NCBI GenBank assembly: GCA_964612555.1
Contig: CAZTBW010000005.1
Span: forward strand, 1-64,000
Source of the DNA: DAOLCO01 sp964612555
GTDB lineage: Bacteria; Bdellovibrionota_C; UBA2361; SZUA-149; DAOLCO01
Direction of reading: 5' to 3'
Length of the DNA: 64,000 nt
Shown here: positions 1 through 8,386 of the stretch, one piece after another
Layout of the letters: each line of letters starts with the position of its first letter
Numbering within the stretch: position 1 is the first letter of the stretch
Position numbers and translations under genes: made by a program
Notes under the pieces: model-generated
The model's database searches: none
Told to the model about the DNA's origin: nothing
What the model saw: the letters and a program-made list of their open reading frames with translations, nothing else

Positions 1-158
1 AGACTTTTTCTCGGGACAAACACGTTTATTTCAGATTTGACTTTTCACATAACAGAGCAACCAAATCGCTACCAATGCTAAAGTAAAAGGGGTATTCATT
101 CCGATATTCGGTGGAGAGGTAAGCGAGTTCATATAAAATATTCAGGAAATACAAGGAC

Positions 159-329
159 ATGGAAGTATCAGCAGTAAATTTCAGCCAAACAGCTTCTCAA
201 ATCAAGCTTCAAAAGGGTCAGCAGGAGCAGGAGGCGGAGGTAATAAGCAAATTACTTGCAAGCACCGAAGCAACTGCACCAAAAAGTCCTGCTACAGGAA
301 CAGGGACAAGCCTCAACATTGTTGCCTGA
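159..329 (+). CDS. Small putative motility protein (YjfB-like)
   Basis: A 56-residue frame beginning MEVSAV, preceded by AGGAA about ten bases upstream. The opening M-x-V-S, the Gln/Glu-rich helix in the middle and the Gly/Thr-rich C-terminus ending in a hydrophobic pattern (SLNIVA) resemble the short YjfB-type putative motility proteins, whose molecular role is unknown. No membrane segment or signal peptide. It is too short for reliable assignment. A flagellin gene lies 40 kb away in the same window, so a motile organism is consistent. The alternative is an unrelated small protein. Confidence 0.5.
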   Translation: MEVSAVNFSQTASQIKLQKGQQEQEAEVISKLLASTEATAPKSPATGTGTSLNIVA

Positions 330-381
330 AGTTAAGGCTTGCCCAATTTGAAATTTGCCTAAAAAACTGATAAAAAGAAGC

Positions 382-504
382 ATGAATAATATTCAGCTTC
401 AGATCTTATCAGGATTATCACTCGGCTTTATCCTTAGTAGTCTTGTAATGATTTCAAGGTCTTCCTGGGTTTTTGAGTTTTTCAGCTCACTCCTGATCAA
501 TTAA
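382..504 (+). CDS. Possible 40-residue membrane peptide
   Basis: A 40-codon frame starting MNNIQL with one hydrophobic stretch (about residues 8-24) and a second hydrophobic end. The upstream AGAAG is a weak ribosome site. I do not recognise it. It lies between the YjfB-like gene and a minus-strand membrane-protein gene. It may be a real single-span peptide or chance; composition alone cannot decide. Confidence 0.25.
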   Translation: MNNIQLQILSGLSLGFILSSLVMISRSSWVFEFFSSLLIN

Positions 505-561
505 AACAGACTGTAAAAATCAGAATCGCAGGAACAAAACAAAAAAGTAAGGAATACTTTC

Positions 562-810
562 CTATACGAGACTCTTACTCATGCTCATCGCAAACATAAA
601 AAATATCCCGATGAAAGCAAGTATGCAGATAATAAGCATCGGTGACATTTGCGAACCCATCATTGAATCAAAAACCATCCAGAGAAATAACATACCAAAT
701 ATGGCAAAACCAACATACGCCCAATTAACAACCTCAAGGTAAGACTCCATGGTCTTTACCAGCTTAAGACCAGAGTCACTAAGGGATTTCCAGATTTCTT
801 CGTAATTCAT
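562..810 (-). CDS. Small two-span membrane protein, unknown
   Basis: About 82 residues starting MNYEEIW. A short amphipathic N-terminus (residues 1-30) is followed by two hydrophobic segments (about 31-50 and 58-75) separated by a Met/Ser-rich loop, so an inner-membrane protein is likely. A TTG two codons further upstream (at 816) is an alternative start; neither has a clear SD. No family recognised. It stands alone, convergent with the small plus-strand frames upstream. Confidence 0.5.
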   Translation of the reverse strand: MNYEEIWKSLSDSGLKLVKTMESYLEVVNWAYVGFAIFGMLFLWMVFDSMMGSQMSPMLIICILAFIGIFFMFAMSMSKSLV

Positions 811-1033
811 AGGCAATATTCATTAGACATAATATAAGTAGATTATCCTCCAAGTTATAAAAATCCACAAGCTCAATTAAGAGAACCCTCCTTTTGGTCT
901 TCCCTTTTGGTCTTCCTCATAGACTCGCCAAATTACATATCAAGACTAAATAACTCGGCTATACCTTACTAGTTCGATAGAGCATATGCACCATCATCAC
1001 TTACTCCAAACTGTTTATATTTTTAAACTAACA

Positions 1034-1103
1034 TTTCGGGCATTTCTTTAGCAGAGATTAATTTTTCTTTTATATACAAGTAGTTAACAAAACTTGCCCG
1101 AAA
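1034..1103. repeat. TTTCGGGCA inverted repeat in integrase leader
   Basis: TTTCGGGCA at 1034-1042 and its exact complement TGCCCGAAA at 1095-1103, 52 bases apart. The right arm overlaps the SD (AAAAGGAG) of the recombinase gene that starts at 1114, so folding could mask translation. The same nine-base pair of arms recurs, extended to 12 bp, at 38300-38351. The rest of the 817-1113 gap is AT-rich with no gene seen. Confidence 0.45.
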
Positions 1104-1113
1104 AGGAGCTTTC

Positions 1114-2553
1114 ATGATTTTACTTTCCAAAATCACCTTTTTATCCTATACTTCACCTATGAGTTCCCAACTGTCTGACGAGCATAAACTGAGTGATTCT
1201 ATAATAGATTCGCTCCCCATCCCTCCTTCACAGAAGGACTACTTTGATGGCAGCTTCAAGGAGAAGGGCAGTTTTGGAGTAAGGATTAGTAAAGGAGGTA
1301 CCAGGACATTTTTTCTGATTTATCGTGTCGGAAAAAAGAACAAACGAATAACAATAGGGCGATATCCCGAGTTAAATACTAAAGAAGCGAGGAGTAAATC
1401 CATTTCCCTGCTTCGCCGCATGAGGCTTTCAAAGTCTCTTCCAGTCCCCCAAAAAATCAGTCAGCAAATCAATCAGCAAAGTAGTATTCTGAGTAAATCT
1501 ACTGGTGAATTAACTCTCAGCTCACTCGCTGCCCGTTTCATTCATCATTCAAAAATATCAGGACTCTCCGGAAAAACCCTGGATGAGTATCAAAGGCTCC
1601 TCAACAAGGAAGTACTCCCACTGATTGGAGATTTTGAGATAAAAGAACTCAAAAAACATCATTTTCTTGAGATTTATGAGGATATTCTTTTACACCGAAG
1701 AAAGCGTGTTCTTGCAAACAGAGTTCGAGCCCTGCTCCACCGAATGTTTGAATTTGCAGTAGAGCGCGAAATGAGAGCTTCAAACCCTCTGAGAAACACT
1801 TCCAGAGCACCAGAGCCTGGCTCATCCAGAGACAAGCTTACTACCCAGGATTTGAGGAAACTCTTTTTCCTCCTTCAATCCAAAAACTCGGAATCAGCAT
1901 CAGCAGTTCTGTTCTCATTACTAAGCGGGCAATCCCTTCGCATGGTATGTAACTCAAAATGGGATGAATTCATTCAAGGGTACTGGGCAATAAAAATTCA
2001 TACTTCAAAAATTAATATTTCAAACAGTGCCATAAATAACCAGGGTGAAGGAACAGAAGAAGACACACCAAGTGTGTTTCTTCACTTAAACGATCTTGCA
2101 AGGTCTCTACTTAATCTGAAATTTGAAACCAAAAGTAAAAGTTCATACGTATTCAGCAGCAGAAGCGGTAAACCCCTACGGTATATTGAAAAAAGTGTAA
2201 GGCAGTTTGGAGAAGAAATTTCATGTCCTTTTCCCCTTACCGCAAGAGTAATCAGAAAATCTGTCACTCACGCACTGAAAGAAAATATCCATTTACTAAA
2301 CCCCACACTAAAGGACATTGAAATAGATCTTTTCCTTAACCCTCTTAAATCAGCAAATAAAAACATCCACACCGTATCAATAAACTACGAAGTCGGAAAA
2401 AGGGCGTCCCTGCTCCTTGAAATGCTTCTCTTAAACGACCCAAACACAAACCTCCCCCACCCTCAAAACATAGAAAGCAACCCCACAGAACCCACACCCT
2501 CCTCAAAAGGAAATGTAATCTTTATTCCCAAAGATAAATGGAAAAGAAAATAA
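1114..2553 (+). CDS. Tyrosine recombinase, P4-integrase type, degenerate
   Basis: 479 residues; the ATG at 1114 follows AAAAGGAG. The N-terminal part (about residues 30-105) matches the arm-binding DUF4102 domain of P4-like integrases (GSFGVRISKGGTRTFFLIYR, ITIGRYPELNTKEAR). A central SAM-like core-binding region follows (LSGKTLDEYQRLL), then a catalytic domain. In the catalytic domain the box I arginine survives in SGQSLRMV and the C-terminal tyrosine in SINYEVGKRA, but the box II HxxR motif reads RVIR and the final His-box is weak, so activity is doubtful. No tRNA or att site is adjacent. It may be a domesticated or decaying phage/island integrase. A Lys/Pro/Asn-rich tail of about 35 residues is extra. 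Confidence 0.8.
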   Translation: MILLSKITFLSYTSPMSSQLSDEHKLSDSIIDSLPIPPSQKDYFDGSFKEKGSFGVRISKGGTRTFFLIYRVGKKNKRITIGRYPELNTKEARSKSISLLRRMRLSKSLPVPQKISQQINQQSSILSKSTGELTLSSLAARFIHHSKISGLSGKTLDEYQRLLNKEVLPLIGDFEIKELKKHHFLEIYEDILLHRRKRVLANRVRALLHRMFEFAVEREMRASNPLRNTSRAPEPGSSRDKLTTQDLRKLFFLLQSKNSESASAVLFSLLSGQSLRMVCNSKWDEFIQGYWAIKIHTSKINISNSAINNQGEGTEEDTPSVFLHLNDLARSLLNLKFETKSKSSYVFSSRSGKPLRYIEKSVRQFGEEISCPFPLTARVIRKSVTHALKENIHLLNPTLKDIEIDLFLNPLKSANKNIHTVSINYEVGKRASLLLEMLLLNDPNTNLPHPQNIESNPTEPTPSSKGNVIFIPKDKWKRK

Positions 2554-2640
2554 GACGAGATACAGATATTAATATAATTTAAAACTAATTTTTTATGGCT
2601 TTTAAATTGCATACCCAAACGCGAAAAACAAAATGTTTTC

Positions 2641-2810
2641 GGGGGCAAGAGCGTGGTGGGGTGACTTGTTTCCTGTTCCGGATTTGGAGTGTTTTTTATT
2701 CCTCAGACAAATATAAATGTAAAAAACACGACACCTCGGAGAAAATTGCCTCCCGCAATTTTTGAGAATGAGGAACAGGAAACAAGTCACCCCACCACGC
2801 TCTTCGGACG
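2641..2810. repeat. Long inverted-repeat element, copy 1
   Basis: A perfect 33-bp stem: arm 2647-2679 pairs with 2772-2804. The 92-base interior contains a second hairpin (GTGTTTTTT pairing with AAAAAACAC around 2689-2730) and a third (AAAATTGC with GCAATTTT). Blocks CGGATTT, ATTCCTCAGACAAATATA, ACCTCGGA and GAGAATGA are shared with the element at 8611-8770 although the stems differ in sequence. It lies between two convergent genes, so a terminator/3'-stabilising role or a non-autonomous mobile repeat are both possible. Confidence 0.8.
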
Positions 2811-2829
2811 CACAATATGAAAAACAACA

Positions 2830-3399
2830 CTAACTATACCCAATCGCCTTAAAAAAGTTCCTGACCCATCCGGGCATGGCAACCTCTTCTTCTGAAGCTT
2901 CCCTTGCCTTGTTCATCAACTCTTCGAGTTCATCCGCATCAAACCAGATACCACCCGTTTGCTCACAACGATCAAGAACAATACCATCTATTTCAAACTT
3001 CACCATTGGTTCTCCGGTTGCGGGGCTGAGCCGATCATCCTGAAATTCCATCTCAACCTTGAGAGCACCATGAGGAATATCTTCCTTTGCCCGTTTACTC
3101 AGCTCATCAAAAAACGCCAGATCCCACTGAACTCCCGCTTCCTTTCCCTCTTCCGAGCTTACCCCTTTAAAAAGACGCTCCAGCTCAGGTCCTTCCACCC
3201 AGACCCCTTTTGTTTTCGGGCAGGTGTACACTATAACTCCATGCAGTACCGACTCTTGCAGTGGTTCACGAGTCAGCGGACAAAGTTTTTCCTTCTTGAT
3301 TACTTCTTTTGCAAGTAATTCAAGAGCTTCCCGATTTTTTTTCTCAAAATAGCTTTCCTCAAGCGCTTTTCCTCTTTTCTCCAATGCCGACTCACTCAT
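2830..3399 (-). CDS. TFIIB-type zinc-ribbon domain protein (duplicated, degenerate)
   Basis: About 189 residues, start MSESALE chosen because GGGAG lies just upstream; a TTG four codons earlier is less likely. Two copies of the zf-TFIIB-like domain are visible: CPLTREPL...TCPKTKGVWVEGPEL (about residues 38-75) and SPATGEPMVKFE...LDRCEQTGGIWFDADELEEL (about 125-165). The family normally carries two CxxC pairs; here each second cysteine is replaced by Thr or Ser, so zinc binding is probably lost or altered. Cytoplasmic, function unknown. It follows the universal stress protein gene on the same strand. Confidence 0.75.
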   Translation of the reverse strand: MSESALEKRGKALEESYFEKKNREALELLAKEVIKKEKLCPLTREPLQESVLHGVIVYTCPKTKGVWVEGPELERLFKGVSSEEGKEAGVQWDLAFFDELSKRAKEDIPHGALKVEMEFQDDRLSPATGEPMVKFEIDGIVLDRCEQTGGIWFDADELEELMNKAREASEEEVAMPGWVRNFFKAIGYS

Positions 3400-3441
3400 A
3401 AAAACTCCCAAAAAATATTAATTCAAGAAATTAAAAACATA

Positions 3442-3903
3442 CTAACTGGACGCATCAGGTACCACAATTACCGGACAGGATGCATGCCTGATCACATATT
3501 CAGATATACTACCAAAAAAAACATGCTTCAATGCCGTGTGCCCCTTTCTTGCAATAAGAAGAAAATCAAAGTTATTCTCAGATACATATTGAACGATTTC
3601 CGAACCTACAGATTTCTGAGACCTTCGTACCACAGTAGTAATAGTATAATTCCTGGCATTCAAAGAAGAATTCAAAACCTCTACCAGTCTTTTCATCTCC
3701 TTGTTCGCCTCTTCTTCACAGTTCAGAACAATATTCTCCACATCAATACCCAAACCATAATACAACCTGGATGTAGAAATATGCTCCACACAATGAAGCA
3801 ATGTTATATTTGGTTTTTCCTTTAAACAGGAAATAAAGGTATTCAGATATTCTATAGCGACTTCCGATTTCTCCGAAAAATCACTGGTAACAAGAATATT
3901 CAT
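3442..3903 (-). CDS. Universal stress protein, UspA family
   Basis: 153 residues from MNILVTSDFSEKS, the usual first strand and loop of the UspA fold. The C-terminal ATP-binding signature G-x2-x-G-(x)-GS is present as GHTALKHVFFGSISEYVIRH, followed by the final strand CPVIVVPD. The family binds nucleotides and helps stress survival. A TTG five codons upstream is possible, but ATG at 3903 gives the canonical N-terminus. The next gene downstream on the same strand is the zinc-ribbon-like protein, 42 bases away, so the two may be co-transcribed. Confidence 0.9.
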   Translation of the reverse strand: MNILVTSDFSEKSEVAIEYLNTFISCLKEKPNITLLHCVEHISTSRLYYGLGIDVENIVLNCEEEANKEMKRLVEVLNSSLNARNYTITTVVRRSQKSVGSEIVQYVSENNFDFLLIARKGHTALKHVFFGSISEYVIRHASCPVIVVPDASS

Positions 3904-4024
3904 AATCAAACCATACAATTAATTATTACAAGAAGCATTCTAATATACACTCAGTGCATTTATAAAACAAAAAACATTCACGACCTAAAACCTGTGGCAT
4001 TTTTATTTAAGAGAGTGCCTTAAT

Positions 4025-4918
4025 CTACTTTCCTATAAAATCCCGAAGAAGACTTTCGTACTCAACACAAGAATCTATATGAGGAAAATGCCTTGCTCCT
4101 TTAAATATTCTTGAGGTACTTCCCGGACAGTGGTTTACATATGTTGCCAGTGTTTCAGGTAGAACCTCATCATATTCACCTGCCGTAAAAAGAACCGGAA
4201 CATTGATATCAACGAGGGAATCCATTCGATTGTAGTCACTCAGAGAGCCACTTACTATGAACTCACAAGGTCCCCACATCGTGGTATACACTTGAGCTCC
4301 GGCATGCGCATCACAGTACAGAAGCACTTCGGGTTTGGGTCGTTCATGGTGAACAAAATTCTGATAATAGAGATCAACCGCCGCAATAAATTCAGGAGAA
4401 TTAAAGCGGTACGTCTTTTTTACATCCTCAATAACCTTTTGAGTAACTCCATCAAGCCGTGTGATAAGCTGAAGACTATCCTTTTTCCAAAGTGGAATAC
4501 TTAAACAGGGACTTTCAAAAATAACAGCTTTCACAAAGTCCGGATACTTCAGGGTATATTCCAAGGCAACTATCGTCCCCCAGGAGTGTCCGTGAAGGAT
4601 TAATTTTTCAAGTCCATAAAATTTCCTGATTGCTTCAAGTTCCTCAACAAAACGCCCAATCTTCCAAAGTGAGATATCATCGGACTTTTCTGAACGACCA
4701 CATCCCAACTGATCGTAAAAGAGAACGGGCATTACATCTGAAAGAGCAGACAAGTTTTCAAGATAATTATGCGGATAGCCCGGTCCTCCATGAATCATGA
4801 CCATGGCATCACGCATTTTACCAAGCCGAACCCCCAGTATGCGCTTCCCCTGATCAAATATCCTCGTATAGACCTTCCCTCCCGGGACAGACACAAAAGG
4901 CTCTCTTGAATGCAGCAT
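4025..4918 (-). CDS. Alpha/beta hydrolase, proline iminopeptidase type
   Basis: 297 residues. The oxyanion-hole motif HGGPGYPH (about residue 43), the nucleophile elbow GHSWGT, an acid residue in AGEYDEVLP and the catalytic histidine in GARHFPHID give a complete triad. The N-terminal VPGGKVYTRI strand and GGPG box are typical of prolyl aminopeptidases and related amide hydrolases, which release N-terminal proline from peptides. A cap domain occupies about residues 135-220. Cytoplasmic; no signal peptide. It stands alone, divergent from the lipoprotein gene at 5089. Confidence 0.85.
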   Translation of the reverse strand: MLHSREPFVSVPGGKVYTRIFDQGKRILGVRLGKMRDAMVMIHGGPGYPHNYLENLSALSDVMPVLFYDQLGCGRSEKSDDISLWKIGRFVEELEAIRKFYGLEKLILHGHSWGTIVALEYTLKYPDFVKAVIFESPCLSIPLWKKDSLQLITRLDGVTQKVIEDVKKTYRFNSPEFIAAVDLYYQNFVHHERPKPEVLLYCDAHAGAQVYTTMWGPCEFIVSGSLSDYNRMDSLVDINVPVLFTAGEYDEVLPETLATYVNHCPGSTSRIFKGARHFPHIDSCVEYESLLRDFIGK

Positions 4919-5088
4919 AATAAAATACTAAATAGATATTATTTAATAATTAAAAAACATTATAATCGTTTAATTCCGATTTTTTCTTCATAGTTTGCAT
5001 ATCATTTTCATTTCTACTATTAATCAGTCCTATTAGGTTTGATAATTTTCTTATAGCAATCATTTCAGATTAACTTTTGGAGGAAACG

Positions 5089-5406
5089 ATGAGTTCAAAA
5101 ACAACTAAAATCATATTGGCATCTTTAATCTGCCTTACACTTGCCACCCTTTCAGCTTGCGGAAAGAAAGAGGAAAGTGCAAGTAGTAAAGTTTCAAAAT
5201 CAGTAGAGTCTGCTGTTAAGGAAGCTGAAGAAACTGCCAAGCACTTACAAGCAGAAGCTGAAAAAATGAGTGCTCAAGCACTTGATCAGGCAGGTCAGGC
5301 TCTTGATCAGGCAAAAAAGAATGCTGACGAAGCTGCAAAGTCTCTAAGAGGAAAAATGGATGACATTGAAGCTGAAGTAGAAACTGAAGAGTTTCCTCAA
5401 GAGTAA
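5089..5406 (+). CDS. Small coiled-coil lipoprotein
   Basis: 105 residues from ATG at 5089, five bases after GGAGG. A signal peptide with lipobox LSAC is followed by a highly charged Ala/Glu/Lys/Gln-rich helix with heptad-like repeats, including a near-duplicate AQALDQAGQALDQAKK, and an acidic tail. Such Lpp- or LEA-like helices sit in the periplasm anchored by lipid; the role here is unknown. It is followed by the DCC-family gene after 90 bases. Confidence 0.8.
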   Translation: MSSKTTKIILASLICLTLATLSACGKKEESASSKVSKSVESAVKEAEETAKHLQAEAEKMSAQALDQAGQALDQAKKNADEAAKSLRGKMDDIEAEVETEEFPQE

Positions 5407-5496
5407 GACAGACATTACATTCAAAACTCCTGAAACAACAGCCGGAATCATCTCGGGACTGTTGTTTCAGGATGCGTACTCTATGAAATTGGGTCT

Positions 5497-5889
5497 ATGA
5501 AACCGGATGAAGGCAGGCTGGAGATTTATTTTGATGGCGCATGCCCAGTCTGTTCACGTGAGATGCGCTATTTAAAAAAAAGAGACAAGAAGAATCTTAT
5601 CTCTTTTGTGGATATAAATACCTCAGATTTTAATCCTCAGGAATACAACAGATCTCATGACGATTTTATGAAACAAATCCATGCCCGCCTCCCTGATGGG
5701 GAAATCGTTACCGGCATGGAGGTTTTCAGACAGGCATATAAGAGAATTGGGCATGCCTGGCTCCTTTTCCCTACAAAGCTCCCTGTAATCAAACAGATCG
5801 CCGACTATGCCTACGCGGTTTTTGCAAGAAATCGCATGAAGATCAGTAAATTTCTCTCTCGTTGTGGTGTAGACTCTTGCTCGATCTAG
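5497..5889 (+). CDS. DCC-family (DUF393) thiol-disulfide oxidoreductase-like protein
   Basis: 130 residues. The family hallmark is near the start: IYFDGACPVCSREM, an acid residue followed by a CxxC pair as in the DxxCxxC motif. The remainder (FVDINTSDFNP, IVTGMEVFRQAY, YAYAVFARNRMKISKF) fits DUF393 proteins, predicted redox proteins of unknown substrate. The 3' end overlaps the next gene (tsaC) by up to 28 bases, which suggests translational coupling. Confidence 0.85.
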   Translation: MKPDEGRLEIYFDGACPVCSREMRYLKKRDKKNLISFVDINTSDFNPQEYNRSHDDFMKQIHARLPDGEIVTGMEVFRQAYKRIGHAWLLFPTKLPVIKQIADYAYAVFARNRMKISKFLSRCGVDSCSI

Positions 5890-6860
5890 ATGCTTCTTTT
5901 CAAAAAGCAGTTACACTATTGAAAAGTGGCACTCCGGTAGCAATGCCAACAGAAACCGTATATGGACTCGCTGCCCCGATTGATAATCCCGCAGCAATAG
6001 AAAAAATTTTCTACCTTAAGGAAAGACCCTTCTTTGACCCTCTTATCGTACACATCGCCTCACTGGATGATATTTCAAAGTTAAGTGACTACTCCTCTCC
6101 CGTGCTGGATACGACTCTAAAAACGTTCTTCCCGGGTCCGCTCACCATAGTGCTCCCCGTAAAAAAATCCATAAACCCGATGATCTGTTCAGGTCTTCCC
6201 ACCGTCGGTATTCGTTTTCCATCTCACCCTCTTGCACAGAAATTGATCTCGGCAGTCGGGGTACCCCTTGCGGCACCCAGCGCAAACAAGTTTGGGAAAA
6301 CAAGCCCTACAAAAGCCGAGCACGTTACCCGGGCATGGAAAAACGGGGAAGTTTTTGTCCTGGATGGCGGAGCTTCTGATATTGGAATAGAATCCACCGT
6401 AATCGAAATTCTTAAACTCAATTCTGAAAAAGAATCTATTCAAATCCTCAGAAAAGGAATCATCACAAAAGAAATGCTTTCAAAAGCAGTGGGCACCAAT
6501 ATCCCCATAGATTACAAAGAAAGCTCTGCCTCACCTGGTCACACCCCTGACCACTACATGCCAGACATTCCCCTGATCATTGTTCCGGACACCAAAAACC
6601 CTCTCAGTACAGAAGCACTAAAAAAAATAAACTCCGCCCTTGGCACCAAAAACCTTTCAAACTACGCCACCCTCACCCTCGAAGAAAACCCCCTGCTAGC
6701 CGCCCGAACCCTTTACGAAAAACTCCACCAGTGTTCCAGATCTAACCATGATTTCGTAATAGTTGGCAGAGATCATAAAAAAGAAGAAAAAGACAACTCC
6801 CACTGGGATGCCATCTGGGACAGACTGGAACGGGCAGCAGCAAAGGTTGTATCTATATAA
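5862..6860 (+). CDS. tsaC: L-threonylcarbamoyladenylate synthase
   Basis: About 327-332 residues, the long Sua5-type form with a C-terminal extension after the YrdC domain. It makes threonylcarbamoyl-AMP for t6A at position 37 of ANN-decoding tRNAs. Visible motifs: PTETVYGLAA (substrate loop), KERPFFDPLIVH, FFPGPLTIVLP, VGIRFPSHP, APSANKFGKTSPT, then the linker SPGHTPDHYMP that closes the active site in Sua5. There is no ATG: TTG at 5862 or TTG at 5877 must be used, and neither has a good SD, so it is probably coupled to the overlapping upstream gene. tsaD, the transferase partner, is at 25140-26267. Confidence 0.93.
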   Translation: MWCRLLLDLDASFQKAVTLLKSGTPVAMPTETVYGLAAPIDNPAAIEKIFYLKERPFFDPLIVHIASLDDISKLSDYSSPVLDTTLKTFFPGPLTIVLPVKKSINPMICSGLPTVGIRFPSHPLAQKLISAVGVPLAAPSANKFGKTSPTKAEHVTRAWKNGEVFVLDGGASDIGIESTVIEILKLNSEKESIQILRKGIITKEMLSKAVGTNIPIDYKESSASPGHTPDHYMPDIPLIIVPDTKNPLSTEALKKINSALGTKNLSNYATLTLEENPLLAARTLYEKLHQCSRSNHDFVIVGRDHKKEEKDNSHWDAIWDRLERAAAKVVSI

Positions 6861-6958
6861 TATTTACTTTAAAATCTCTTTATAGTATCAGTAAAACACT
6901 GGCTTTTGATCTGATTCCGGTTTGTTCTTTAATATTTTATCAAGAATATGTACCTGAA

Positions 6959-6999
6959 AATCTCACAAAAAAGAGATATCGACTCTTTCTTGTGAGATT
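6959..6999 (+). terminator. Hairpin downstream of tsaC
   Basis: AATCTCACAAAAAAGAG (6959-6975) pairs with CTCTTTCTTGTGAGATT (6983-6999) with one mismatch and a seven-base loop, about 100 bases after the tsaC stop. The T-rich tail is weak (TTCAAAAAGG), so termination may be inefficient. Confidence 0.5.
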
Positions 7000-7070
7000 G
7001 TTCAAAAAGGTTTTAGATTTTTCTCTCGCGTGAAGCACCCGCAATATCTGATCAGTTTCCTTCTATCTAT

Positions 7071-7111
7071 AGCCGCTATTTCAGAAAATATCAGCTTCTG
7101 AAATAGCGGCT
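7071..7111 (+). promoter_or_regulatory. Perfect 16-bp hairpin in leader of GspF-like gene
   Basis: AGCCGCTATTTCAGAA (7071-7086) and its exact complement at 7096-7111, loop nine bases, ending about 55 bases before the start codon of the GspF-like gene. No T-run follows, so it reads more like a leader structure or operator than a terminator. Confidence 0.5.
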
Positions 7112-7166
7112 ATGTTATTGGAATATAGTGTCGGCTACTTCCCTATTTCTAACTAAGGATGAAAAA

Positions 7167-8267
7167 ATGTCTAGAGAGCTTGAGAATTATGAGCATATCT
7201 TAGCAGAGCGTCTCTTCAAAAACCGCTCACAAACTCATTTTGATCTACCCGACAATGAGGTAATTATTAGAGTCCTACAAAAAATTGATAAGTTCGAGAG
7301 CCCAATTGCGGCTCTGGAGTTTTTAATGGGAGAGGAATGGGACGAGTTATTGTGGCTGGCATTGATAATCTCCTGGAGATACCTCTTTGAATCAGAAGAA
7401 AAATCTGTGGAGGAGTTCATTAAAGAGTATATGAATAATATGGAAAATGCCTTTAGCCCTTTTTCGGGAGAATATGCCGACGAACATTCTGATTTTCTCT
7501 CTAAATCTGTACGAGGTATCTCAGAATTAGTAAAAGTTCAGTTCATGCGGATTGGAAGCAACTGGGTGAACCTCAAGAGGGTTTGTCGAGAAAGCGCTCC
7601 TACCCCTCCAGAACAATCCAGAACATTCTGGATGATTGGGAAACTACTGGAGCGAAATGTAAATCTCGAAGATGCCTTACGCCTCGCTGGAGATGCCGCT
7701 ATTCATCCATGGATGAAACTTTTCTGCGCACTCGCCATTCAAAGCATGAAGAAAGAAACAAACTTTGAAAATGCAATTCTCTCCGCCCTAGCAGAGTTCC
7801 GAAAAAATAGAGTTGACAAACATATGTCAGATATAGAAATTGGTATGACACTGGAACACAAATTTATTTATCCAAACTTTACGGATATTTTCATACACCC
7901 ATTGCTTGGAGTCGGTGCAGAAACAAATAATCTTTCCTCTGTTTTCCTACTCATGGGACAGGAACGGGCTCCCATTGACGCTTCCCCAAGTGTCATAGAA
8001 TTCCTGAAAGTACTAAGAAATGGTCTGCACACAGGGTTACCTTTATTACGAGTCCTCACAATTTCCATATTTCCTTTTCCTCTCAGAGATGAGATCAAAA
8101 AAATATGTGAAAAAATAATGAGCGGATCTTTCCTTAGTGAAGCCATTACCTGGGTAGATGAACGCCTGAACACAAAGGAAGTCGTAGGTATCATAAGAGC
8201 TGGCGAATGCTGTAGAACTGGTGAGTACCATGACAACCTCAAATGGGCACTTACAGAACTGCTATAG
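7167..8267 (+). CDS. Soluble protein with two GspF-like helical repeats
   Basis: 366 residues from ATG 7167, placed behind AAGGA; a GTG at 7128 is an alternative. Two segments resemble the cytoplasmic helical bundle of type II secretion/type IV pilus GspF proteins: about residues 154-209 (GKLLERNVNLEDALRLAG) and 279-366 (LRNGLHTGLPLLRVLTISIF, then SGSFLSEAI and IIRAGECCRTGEYHDNL, like the family's G-xSLSEA and RAGE-x-G motifs). The three transmembrane helices of real GspF are absent and no other secretion genes are near. The N-terminal 150 residues are helical and unrecognised. A function as a soluble GspF-derived adaptor is inference only. Confidence 0.6.
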   Translation: MSRELENYEHILAERLFKNRSQTHFDLPDNEVIIRVLQKIDKFESPIAALEFLMGEEWDELLWLALIISWRYLFESEEKSVEEFIKEYMNNMENAFSPFSGEYADEHSDFLSKSVRGISELVKVQFMRIGSNWVNLKRVCRESAPTPPEQSRTFWMIGKLLERNVNLEDALRLAGDAAIHPWMKLFCALAIQSMKKETNFENAILSALAEFRKNRVDKHMSDIEIGMTLEHKFIYPNFTDIFIHPLLGVGAETNNLSSVFLLMGQERAPIDASPSVIEFLKVLRNGLHTGLPLLRVLTISIFPFPLRDEIKKICEKIMSGSFLSEAITWVDERLNTKEVVGIIRAGECCRTGEYHDNLKWALTELL

Positions 8268-8287
8268 AGCTAGTCTCCTCCAAAAAA

Positions 8288-8326
8288 GGGTGTTGAAAGT
8301 ATCCCACTTTCAACACCCACTTTTTT
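8288..8326 (+). terminator. Rho-independent terminator after GspF-like gene
   Basis: Perfect 13-bp stem GGGTGTTGAAAGT / ACTTTCAACACCC with a five-base loop, preceded by six A and followed by ACTTTTTT, 20 bases after the stop codon. The A-run makes it potentially bidirectional. Confidence 0.9.
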
Positions 8327-8386
8327 ACGGTTGATGAACAATCTCAATTTTTTAATTAAAAGGAGGTCGGGGAAAAGCATGTAACC

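Noticed and set aside
382..504. Idea that the 40-residue peptide is a respiratory-complex subunit
   Set aside because: Only general hydrophobicity supports it; no motif specific to such subunits is present.
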